This document shows positions 8,901 through 15,337 of a stretch of 64,000 nucleotides of DNA, piece by piece; the first letter of the stretch is position 1; each line of letters begins with the position of its first letter. The position numbers and the translations under genes are program-made. The notes below the pieces were generated by a model, which saw nothing but the letters and a program-made list of their open reading frames with translations, was not told the origin of the DNA and searched no databases. This stretch comes from Amycolatopsis coloradensis (lineage in GTDB: Bacteria; Actinomycetota; Actinomycetes; Mycobacteriales; Pseudonocardiaceae), in assembly GCF_001953865.1 (NCBI RefSeq), contig NZ_MQUQ01000006.1:62001-126000 (forward strand), read 5' to 3'.

Positions 8901-10765
8901 CCGAGGGAATCGGTGTGGCTGTTGACCCGCCGCTCGCGGTCGTAGGCGAAGGCACTGTCGTAGAAGCCCTGATCACCGGTGCTGCGTACGCAACGTCCGT
9001 CGGCGTCGTAGACGTAGCGATACCAGGTCCCGTTCCGGTCCCGCCAGCCGGTGATCCGGCCGTCGGCGTCGTAGCTGTACAGATGCGGTGTTCCGGAGGA
9101 ATTGACCACCTGGGTCAAGCGGCCCTGCTCGTCGTAACCGAAACGCCGGGCCTGTACGTCGAAACGCTGTGCGGGATCGAGCACCCGGATCGCCGTGATC
9201 CGGCCGGTGTCGGTCTCCAGCGCCACCTGGTAACCGGCCGAATGCCGCAGCAACCGGGGCGCCCCGAGCGGGTCGTAGTCGATGTCGATACGTTCGCCGC
9301 CCGCCCCGGTGATCGCTCGCAGCACGAGTTCGGTGTGGCCCTCTCCGGCAGGCGGGCCGAAGTGCAGTTCCTGATCCCGCACCGGATCGGTCAGGGTGTA
9401 GCCGGTGGTCCCGTCGAGGGTCAGCAGCAGGCCTGGCCCGTCCACCGGCGGCACCGGCACCCCGGTGTTGGCGTGCGGATAGACCAGGACCATGCTGTCC
9501 GGCGCGTAGTAACAGACCCGGTCGCCGTCGAGTTCCAGCCGCTGGTCGATGGTGGAGGCCCAGCTCCGGCCGAACCACTTCCCCGCCCGGTAGGACGAGG
9601 TGTGCGTGCGGTCGAACACCAGGCCGAGGGTGCCGGGCAACGCGAGATCGCGTTCTTCCACGATGACGTCGCCGGTGGCTATGTCGACAGGGTCGCCGAC
9701 GCGGGTGCATTTCGACGTGTCACGAGGGTTGCCGGGGTTGTTCGACTTCTGGCCGGTGTTCCCGTTCCGGTCACCGCCGCCGGGCGAACCGCCCCCCTCG
9801 TTGGAGGGACCGCTCCTCGGTGCGCCGCCCGGCGGATCCGTCTCGTTCTTCGGTGGCGGCTTGTGGTCTCCGGAGGGGTTGGTGCGCTCGTTGTCGTTCT
9901 TCGGCGGACCGGAGTGATCACCCGACGCGGTGGTCTCGCCGTCTTTGTCCTTGGGGCCGGATTTGGGGGTGTCCTTGATGTCCTTGGGTTTGCCGGGAGG
10001 CTTGGGGCTGCCGCCTTTGAGTCCCTTCAAGGCCTTGCCCACGTCGTCGAACAGCGAGTCGGCGCGTTTCAACAGGGGCATCAAGGCTTTGAGGGCCTTG
10101 ACCAGTTTGGTGGTGAGGCCGGCGATCTTCGAAGCGGTCTTGGCCACCGCGGCGATGACCTGGGGGACGACCCAGGTCAGGCCGATGCCGAGGGTGAACA
10201 CGACCTGCAACGCCCAGGAGATGAGGTGGCCGACCAGTTCGGCGATGATGTCGCGGACCAGGGTGCGGACCGCGGCGACCACCTCACCGGCGGTTTTCAC
10301 GCCGCTCCCGGCGCCTTCGGAACCCTTTTGTGCCGCGGTCAGCAGGCCGGAGACGTCTTCGGCGCGTTTGCGGTAGGCGTCGGCGGCGTCGCCTTTCCAT
10401 TCCTGAAGGTCTTTTTCGACCAGGTCGGTCAGCTCGACCGCGACGTCTCCGAGCTCTTTGGCGATATTGGTCCAAGTCTGCGCCTGCGCCGCGATCGCGT
10501 CCGCGTCGCCGGTCAGGGCGTTCAAGGCCTCTTTCAACGGGCCGACGTGTTCGATCAGCCAGCCGACCCCCGCGGCGAACACCGCGCCGAAGGGGTCCAT
10601 CGCCGTCGTCAGCGCGTCCAGCGCGGTGCCGACCGCGCCCATCGCGACCGACGCCCAGTCACCGCTCTCGATCGCGGACTTGAGGTCCATGGCACTCTCG
10701 ACCAGCGGCACACCCGAGTACGCCTTCGTCGAATCCTGCACCGGTGCGACCAATGGATTACCCAA
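5936..10765 (-). CDS. RHS-repeat polymorphic toxin with WXG100-like N-terminus
   Basis: A 1609-residue protein. Residues 1 to about 250 are helical, with a WKG turn (EWKGDAADAYRKRAED) and hydrophobic segments, resembling the WXG100/LXG-type leader of proteins exported by type VII (ESX) systems. A Pro/Gly/Lys/Asp-rich linker follows (about 260-350). A DUF6531-type entry (VGDPVDIATGDVIVEERDL) leads into about 900 residues of YD/RHS repeats that would form a closed shell, ending in RYLSQDPLGLGP near residue 1316, the usual junction motif. The last roughly 290 residues are the variable tip: a Lys stretch, a long charged coiled-coil-like region and a His-rich end (HWVTTYHCNPDVP). I do not recognise the toxin class. 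Translation probably starts at a TTG. The tip region is less GC-rich than the shell. No immunity gene follows. Confidence 0.88.
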   Translation of the reverse strand: MGNPLVAPVQDSTKAYSGVPLVESAMDLKSAIESGDWASVAMGAVGTALDALTTAMDPFGAVFAAGVGWLIEHVGPLKEALNALTGDADAIAAQAQTWTNIAKELGDVAVELTDLVEKDLQEWKGDAADAYRKRAEDVSGLLTAAQKGSEGAGSGVKTAGEVVAAVRTLVRDIIAELVGHLISWALQVVFTLGIGLTWVVPQVIAAVAKTASKIAGLTTKLVKALKALMPLLKRADSLFDDVGKALKGLKGGSPKPPGKPKDIKDTPKSGPKDKDGETTASGDHSGPPKNDNERTNPSGDHKPPPKNETDPPGGAPRSGPSNEGGGSPGGGDRNGNTGQKSNNPGNPRDTSKCTRVGDPVDIATGDVIVEERDLALPGTLGLVFDRTHTSSYRAGKWFGRSWASTIDQRLELDGDRVCYYAPDSMVLVYPHANTGVPVPPVDGPGLLLTLDGTTGYTLTDPVRDQELHFGPPAGEGHTELVLRAITGAGGERIDIDYDPLGAPRLLRHSAGYQVALETDTGRITAIRVLDPAQRFDVQARRFGYDEQGRLTQVVNSSGTPHLYSYDADGRITGWRDRNGTWYRYVYDADGRCVRSTGDQGFYDSAFAYDRERRVNSHTDSLGHTSEYHLNEDGQVVREIDPLGNVTASTWDRYDQLLSRTDPLGHTTSFAYDERGVLESVTRPDGSVLRVTEDADGLTIETGTDEGIVLSRFYPRDEKPDPFTETLGVAKPLTSEQAAWTRGEEDPVPVDRDMFGRPRSVLNRSQQNVVLGWTVDGHERLRVRPSGVRETRGYDAEGNEVERVNGAGLTERTEYGPFHVVTATIDPSGARTSHTYDTELRPLTVTNPLGQSWTYRYDPSGRLIEETDFDGRTLRFGYDRAGRLVRSSNGAGERTEYGYDVLGNVVERRSPTGTTRFTYDVVGRMTAAVMADVELRVTYDGEGNVLSESVDGRTLTCAYEADGTVRRRTPSGVDSVWSFDGNGRPVSLVIAGHTVRFEHDAGGREISRTVDGGVVLTQAFDIDDNLAGQSVQAAGASPRHRRFSYRQDGLLTGIDDDVAGQTRLVLDATGRVVEAHSATGTEAYRYDAGGNVLETREPGYVPSAGVRRYVGNRLVSAGAVSFDHDAQGRVTARNEGGRIWKYLWDGEDRLLAVLTPEGDQWWYRYDPIGRRIAKQRIVTSAAGARVAAESYEFTWSGPLLVEQVHVDPARTRHVTAWAYHPDDDRPVVQVERSATLRERFFAIVTDLIGRPTDLVDAAGSLMWHGNAGLWGRESGAAATPLRFPGQYADAESGLHYNVFRYYDPSIGRYLSQDPLGLGPAANPATYVGNPLADRDLLGLADCTKGGGGKKKKKNDQPGGGNNAGNLPGGKNDKTQSSGAGKGDTHSFGKNDGIEVQVDSHQGKHQEGNTSFGMKYTGGSGTKFPGNVNDKWHKEYFSKEAAKYSKDPQYAKHGTEGKNPGSIDQNVKTKKDDFDSRQEKVDELEQELKAKTAAYKHAPEHEKPGLMEEGRNLKQEYNQAKADRDQAQADYDAAKADRESYDGNRKSVQYDKEAKPDGVQYDMTSYWKPDGRGDGHWVTTYHCNPDVPKGGHPVKDWYNPHGKDIEKKHGL

Positions 10766-10896
10766 AACCGACCAACCCCGACATTCAGACCGAGAAACCC
10801 TTGCAGAAGATCAAAAACAGGATAGTGATCCACTACGACGCCGGACGCACCGTCTCCCGAACCTGCCCGAACGGTTCCGCCGGGTTGCCCGAACGT

Positions 10897-12402
10897 TCAA
10901 GCGTTGACCGGGACGCCGAACCAGTGCTCGACGGTGTCCCGTAGTCCGGCCTGGCCGGGGCGCGGGTCGGACGAAGCCCACACGACGTAGGAGTCCGGGC
11001 GGAGCAGGAGCGCGCGGACGTCGGTGTCCGCCGAGGCGCGGACGATCTCGACGCCTTCGACGTGCAGGCCGCCGTCCTCGGTGAGGTCGATCAGCAGCGG
11101 TTTCGCGCCGCGGGCCAGCTCGGCGAGGCGGATCGTGCCGTCGGAAGTGCGCAGGTCCAGATCCGGCGCGAGCCGTCCGGCGAGCGGATGGGCGCCGTCG
11201 CCGACCGGGTAGCGGATGTCCGCGCCCGCGACGAGGTCGGCGAGCACCCGCACCACATCTGGCTGGGTCAGCAGCTCGCCGAACAGCCCGCGCAGGCCGG
11301 TGACGTCTTCGCCGGGTGAGAGCAACGCGGCCTGCGCCCGGGAGTAGGTGATCGTCCGGTCCGCGACGGGTCGGCGTTCGGTGTCGTAGGTGTCGAGGAC
11401 GTCGGCGCGGCCGTCGATCGCGGCCGCGAGTTTCCAGCCGAGGTTGAACGCGTCCTGCATGCCGACGTTGAGGCCGGTGCCACCGGCGGCGAAGACGTGC
11501 GCCGCGTCACCGACGAGGAACACCCTGCCGTCCCGGTACCGGTCCGCGACGCGGGTGTTGCCGCCGTTGATCCTGCGCAGCACGTGCGGGCCGTCGCCGG
11601 ACGGAGGGCCGATCGGGACGGCGGCACCCAGAACGCGTTCGACGCTGGCCCGCATTTCGTCGAGCGTCATGGGTTCGGTGGTCGCGGGTTCGTCCCACTC
11701 GACGGTCGAGACCAGCGGTGGGTGGCCGGGCAGCGGCGCATAGGAGAAGCCGCCGTCGGCGCTGCGGAGGGGCAGGAACGGCAGGATCGGGCCGTGCCCG
11801 GGCACGGTCAACGCGCCGGTCGCGGGGTCGATCCAGTCCGAAGGGATGGTCACCTGCGCGGTCCGGTTGGTCGACCTGTCGTGGGTGACACCGGGAAAGC
11901 CGATGCCGGCGGCCTTCCGGACGGGACTGTGCGCGCCGTCGGCGCCGACCACGTACCGGGTGCGCAACTCGTAGGTGCCTTCAGGCCCGTCGACGGTGAG
12001 TGTGACGCCGTCGACGTCCTGGGTGAGGCCAAGGAACTCGTGTCCGCGGCGGAGGTCGGCGCCGAGTTCGGTCGCGCGTTCTTCCAGTACCTCCACGGTT
12101 TTCACCTCGGGCACCGGAAGGTTGTGGACAGGGCTGTCCTCGAGAAGGCTCAGATCGAGCGGCATCGCCGCGAACATGAAGTAGCCCTTGTTGGGCCGCG
12201 GCGGGCCTGCCTTGCCACTGAGTCGTTCCCACAGGCCCCTGCGGTCCAGCAGCCGGACGATCTGCCCGACCAGGCCGTTCGACCTGGGCACTCGGCTGGG
12301 CTCGGTGAGCCGTTCCAGCACGATCGGCCGGACACCACCGAGCGCGAGTTCGCAGGCGAGCAGCAGACCGTTGGGTCCACCGCCGACGATGACCACGTCC
12401 AT
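10897..12402 (-). CDS. FAD-dependent aromatic monooxygenase
   Basis: A 501-residue class A flavin monooxygenase. It has the N-terminal dinucleotide fold (VVIVGGGPNGLLLACELA), the middle segment that contacts FAD and NADPH (VGADGAHSPVRKAAG) and the FAD ribityl-binding motif (FLVGDAAHVFAAGGTGLN), followed by the C-terminal thioredoxin-like domain found in the phenol hydroxylase/PgaE and rifampicin monooxygenase branch. It would hydroxylate an aromatic substrate with NAD(P)H and O2. Substrate is unknown; detoxification of a phenolic or antibiotic is plausible. It lies 26 bp downstream of the TetR gene on the same strand, so both are probably one operon under TetR control. Confidence 0.88.
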   Translation of the reverse strand: MDVVIVGGGPNGLLLACELALGGVRPIVLERLTEPSRVPRSNGLVGQIVRLLDRRGLWERLSGKAGPPRPNKGYFMFAAMPLDLSLLEDSPVHNLPVPEVKTVEVLEERATELGADLRRGHEFLGLTQDVDGVTLTVDGPEGTYELRTRYVVGADGAHSPVRKAAGIGFPGVTHDRSTNRTAQVTIPSDWIDPATGALTVPGHGPILPFLPLRSADGGFSYAPLPGHPPLVSTVEWDEPATTEPMTLDEMRASVERVLGAAVPIGPPSGDGPHVLRRINGGNTRVADRYRDGRVFLVGDAAHVFAAGGTGLNVGMQDAFNLGWKLAAAIDGRADVLDTYDTERRPVADRTITYSRAQAALLSPGEDVTGLRGLFGELLTQPDVVRVLADLVAGADIRYPVGDGAHPLAGRLAPDLDLRTSDGTIRLAELARGAKPLLIDLTEDGGLHVEGVEIVRASADTDVRALLLRPDSYVVWASSDPRPGQAGLRDTVEHWFGVPVNA

Positions 12403-12428
12403 GGCCGGTCCTCCTCCGGGAGCGAATG

Positions 12429-13037
12429 TCAGCGAGGTTCGGGCAATCCGGCACGGATCCCGGCGAAGACCTCATGCAGCAGTGCGACGAGCGACCGGCC
12501 GGGGTCGCGTGTCCAAGTGGCCAGCGCCGTGCCGAGTCCGGCGGTGACCACCGCGGCCACGATCTGCGGGTACAGGTCGTCCGCGCCGGTCCCCGCGCGG
12601 TCGGCGATGGCGGCGGTCAGTTCGTCCTGCGCGGCGGCGTTGGCGCGGAAGACCTCGTACTGGACGGCGGGTTCGGCGAGCAGTTCCCGGAGTGCCGTTC
12701 CGTGGTCCGGTGGCCGCGCGGCCGCGTCCGGCGACGGCTCGAACTGCTGGACGACCGCGTGGACGAGCGCGTCCCAGAGCGGTTCGCTCGCCGGAAGTCC
12801 CTGCAGTACCTCACCGATGCGCCTGCTCCGCTCGACGTGTGCGGCGACGACGGCCTCGGCCTTACTGGCGAAGTAGTTGCGGAAGGTGCGATCGGAGACG
12901 TTCGCCTCCGCCGCGATGTCCTCCACCGAAACCGCGTCCAGCCCGCGCTCCAGGGCGAGCCGGATGGTCGCCTGGCTCAACGCGAGCCGGGTTTCACGCT
13001 TCTTGCGTTCGCGCAGCCCGCCTTCTTCCGCTGTCAT
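12429..13037 (-). CDS. TetR-family transcriptional repressor
   Basis: A 202-residue regulator. Residues about 10-60 form the DNA-binding helix-turn-helix (ALSQATIRLALERGLDAVSV, then ANVSDRTFRNYFASK), with a ligand-binding all-helical remainder. The ATG is internal to a longer open frame and was picked because the family begins just ahead of this region. It sits first in an operon with the FAD monooxygenase, and a tandem palindrome is found immediately upstream, suggesting autorepression relieved by an aromatic compound that the monooxygenase consumes. Confidence 0.88.
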   Translation of the reverse strand: MTAEEGGLRERKKRETRLALSQATIRLALERGLDAVSVEDIAAEANVSDRTFRNYFASKAEAVVAAHVERSRRIGEVLQGLPASEPLWDALVHAVVQQFEPSPDAAARPPDHGTALRELLAEPAVQYEVFRANAAAQDELTAAIADRAGTGADDLYPQIVAAVVTAGLGTALATWTRDPGRSLVALLHEVFAGIRAGLPEPR

Positions 13038-13056
13038 GGCACCCACCCTAGCAAAC

Positions 13057-13088
13057 TTTCCGGCTTGGAAAGATTTCCACCTTGGAAA
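13057..13088. promoter_or_regulatory. Tandem TetR operator
   Basis: Two palindromes of identical architecture, TTTCC-N5-GGAAA, lie 17 bases apart start to start, 20 bases ahead of the tetR ATG and also upstream of the divergent exported-protein gene. Assigning them to this TetR is inference from position and symmetry. Confidence 0.65.
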
Positions 13089-13167
13089 ACTTCTCGGCTT
13101 GTACGAATCTTGTACGGGCCTGCAGAAGTTTCGCTCGAACCGCGAAACCCGACGAAGGCGAGCGCTC

Positions 13168-14172
13168 ATGTCCGAGCAAGTGCCCCAGGATCTCCTCCGA
13201 TCCACGTTCTCCCGACGTTCGCTGCTGCGCACCGGCGGTGGTCTCGCCGCGACGACGGCACTGCTCGGTTCCGGCGCGATGTTCGCCGGACCGGCTTCGG
13301 CGGCGATCACTGCGGTCCCGGCGTCCAAGCGGTTCGACCTCACCGAGCCGTCCTATGACGAGTTCCGGAGCAAGATCCTGCACGAGTCGCACCACGTGAT
13401 GCAGGGCTTCGCCTTCGACAACCAGAACGTGCGCATCTTCATCGTGAACGCCCGCAATGGCGGGACCGGGGACGATCTATGCGTCACCCAGGTCAACTTC
13501 TCCGGTGAGATCCAGGGTTCGATGCATCTGAACAACGCCGGGCACGGGGTGTCGATCGGCGTCGAACCGGTGGGCACCGACTCCTACATCTGGATGGAAT
13601 GCGACTCGAACGGACCCACCGGCGACGGTCGCGGGACGGCGCTGGCCAGGTTCAAGTTCGTCAACGGTGGCACGCCGTCGGTGAAGAAGTTCCTCACCGG
13701 CAGTGACACGATCACCTGTGCCACCGATCCGATCCACAAGCGGATGGCGGTACGCCGCAAGGAAGGCGGCAAGATGTTCATCAGCGTCTACCCGCTCGCG
13801 TCCGCCGCCGCCGGCGACTTCAGCGCGCCGCTGGCACATTTCGCGCAGCCCGCGCTGGCCGAAACCTCGGTGGTGTTCCAGGGATACACCATCTACGGCC
13901 AGTATCTGTACACATTGGACGGTACGGGCCACGCGAACCCGGCCGACATCAACTCCTACGTCACGTGCATCGACATGAACACCGGCAAGGTGAGGAGCCG
14001 CGCGCTGACCAAGGCGGGGCAGTCGCTGGTGTACCGCGAGCCGGAGGGTCTGGGGATCTACCGGAGCCTGGCCGGGGAAACCCGGTTGTACCTGGGTTTC
14101 GGGTCGCGCAGCAGCATGGAGAATGCCAACCGCTACGCGAACCTCTTCTACAAGAACGTCCTCATCGACTGA
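13168..14172 (+). CDS. Tat-exported beta-rich secreted protein (family often annotated teichoic acid biosynthesis protein C)
   Basis: A 334-residue protein with a twin-arginine signal (FSRRSLLRTGGGLAATTALL, residues about 14-33; likely cleavage after PASA). The mature part repeats short beta patterns (MQGFAFDNQNVRIFIVN, LCVTQVNFSGEIQGSMHL, HGVSIGVEPVG) suggestive of a beta-propeller, as in the phage P29-like secreted proteins that databases label teichoic acid biosynthesis protein C; that label is not supported by any known activity. It is divergent from tetR and shares the operator-containing gap, so it may be co-regulated with the monooxygenase. Confidence 0.7.
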   Translation: MSEQVPQDLLRSTFSRRSLLRTGGGLAATTALLGSGAMFAGPASAAITAVPASKRFDLTEPSYDEFRSKILHESHHVMQGFAFDNQNVRIFIVNARNGGTGDDLCVTQVNFSGEIQGSMHLNNAGHGVSIGVEPVGTDSYIWMECDSNGPTGDGRGTALARFKFVNGGTPSVKKFLTGSDTITCATDPIHKRMAVRRKEGGKMFISVYPLASAAAGDFSAPLAHFAQPALAETSVVFQGYTIYGQYLYTLDGTGHANPADINSYVTCIDMNTGKVRSRALTKAGQSLVYREPEGLGIYRSLAGETRLYLGFGSRSSMENANRYANLFYKNVLID

Positions 14173-14323
14173 GTTCGGCGACGGCGATCTTGCCACGCGG
14201 GCGCCCACCGGCCGAGCCACCTTCCACCAGGGTGTGCGCCCGCGCGATGTCGGCCAGCGGCAGCACGGCGCCGATCACCAGCCGGAGTTCGCCCTGGTCG
14301 ACCTGTTCCTCGCCGTGCGGATC
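14162..14323 (-). pseudogene. Remnant of a zinc-binding alcohol dehydrogenase / quinone oxidoreductase
   Basis: About 53 codons ending in a stop encode a segment reading ELRLVIGAVLPLADIARAHT followed by a Gly-rich stretch and GKIAVAEL, which is the typical C-terminal end of MDR-family quinone oxidoreductases. Nothing upstream in frame matches the rest of such an enzyme, so this is a leftover of a deleted gene. Its end overlaps the 3' end of the exported-protein gene by 11 bp on the other strand. Confidence 0.6.
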
Positions 14324-14738
14324 GCGGTGGCTTGTCGAGGGGAAGGGCAAAGGTGACGTCGGGTGCGGAACGGGACGGTGAGCGCCGATCCAGCGACAAC
14401 GGTTCCGGCGGTGGACGCGTAGCCGAATTTCGGCAACGGACTCAGAGCGGTGACAGAAAAACGATCGTGCGTCGCCGCTCCAGCGACAACGGGTCCGCTC
14501 GTGGAACGACCGACAGCCGCGCGCGACCACGAAGAACACGTGTCCAATTTCCGGCAATAGAGTCAGAACAAGAGGAAGACCACCCGCACCTCACCAAACC
14601 CGCAACAGCGGCCCCACTAACGGAACGACCGACGACACCTCACCGACCCAACGACAACGGCGACGTGAGGTTGAGCGTCCCTATTTCCACACGGCGGGGG
14701 ACGCGGTCCGGCATCGAAACGAGGGCCGCTGTCCCCTG
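14324..14738. other. Non-coding region with a spaced direct repeat
   Basis: No gene recognised. Two imperfect copies of about 28 bases (core CGCTCCAGCGACAACGG; the first copy has GAT in place of GCT) begin near 14381 and 14471, exactly 90 bp apart. A shorter ACGACAACGG trace lies near 14650. Open frames here have no recognisable product. Confidence 0.45.
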
Positions 14739-14778
14739 TGTCCTGAAGGCCACCGATGCAACGGCGGCCTTCAGGACA
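14739..14778. terminator. Bidirectional hairpin terminator
   Basis: A 13-base perfect inverted repeat (TGTCCTGAAGGCC / GGCCTTCAGGACA) with a 14-base loop, 34 bp beyond the stop of the small duplicated secreted protein. Confidence 0.65.
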
Positions 14779-14811
14779 GCTCAGCAGCAGGCGAGGCAGC
14801 CGACCACCCCA

Positions 14812-15222
14812 CTAGAGGGAAGCGCGGGCTGCCCGTGAGGCATCGGTCAACGTGGTGCCCACACCGGATACCAGCCCGGTGTCGACGCAGGTGAGGGTGA
14901 CCTTGTAGCCGCCAGGAGTCGTGGCGTGCATGAAGGCGCTGCAAGTGTCACCACCGCCGAGCGCGATCTGTGCCAGGGCACGTGCCTCCTTACTGGCATC
15001 GGTGAGGGTGGTGCCGAGCCCGTCGACGAAGGAAAGGCCGATGCCGTTGCAAGCGAGGGTGGCTTTGTAGCCGCCGGTGACCGGGGAGTTCATGAACGCC
15101 GAGCACCCGGCGGCGGGTGCGGCGTTCGCGGTGGCGGGCATCGCGAGGCTCGCGACGGTGAACGCTCCGATCACGACCATCGCTCCCTTGGCCAGGCCGA
15201 TCTTGCTGATGCTTTCGCGCAT
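14812..15222 (-). CDS. Small secreted protein with an internal duplication
   Basis: A 136-residue exported protein: a signal peptide (residues about 1-35, ending near ANAAPA) and then two homologous halves of about 45 residues. Each half starts CSAFM, continues with GGYK.TL.C, and ends with a GTTLTDAS..AR motif, so each contains two conserved cysteines that probably pair. The ATG is preferred over a GTG six bases upstream because GGGAGG is then eight bases away. I do not recognise a function; the tandem layout suggests a binding or structural module. It is transcribed after the terminator of the HypEF operon and appears independent. Confidence 0.7.
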   Translation of the reverse strand: MRESISKIGLAKGAMVVIGAFTVASLAMPATANAAPAAGCSAFMNSPVTGGYKATLACNGIGLSFVDGLGTTLTDASKEARALAQIALGGGDTCSAFMHATTPGGYKVTLTCVDTGLVSGVGTTLTDASRAARASL

Positions 15223-15261
15223 CGACACGTCCTCCCTTTCTCACGGCGCGAGGCGCCGGAT

Positions 15262-15293
15262 CCGACAGGTCGAGCGGTCTGCCGACCTGTCGG
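15262..15293. terminator. Terminator of the HypEF operon
   Basis: A 10-base perfect inverted repeat (CCGACAGGTC / GACCTGTCGG) with a 12-base loop, about 45 bases beyond the stop of the last operon gene and ahead of the secreted-protein start. Confidence 0.6.
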
Positions 15294-15337
15294 TGATTCG
15301 ACGTTCGGAAGCCGGTGCCGGTTCCGGAAAACGGGCC

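Noticed and set aside
7772..10825. Very long plus-strand open frame (about 1,000 codons) opposite the RHS gene
   Set aside because: It is an antisense shadow of the RHS gene; the predicted protein is His/Val/Arg-rich with no recognisable domain, while the minus strand has clear RHS repeats.
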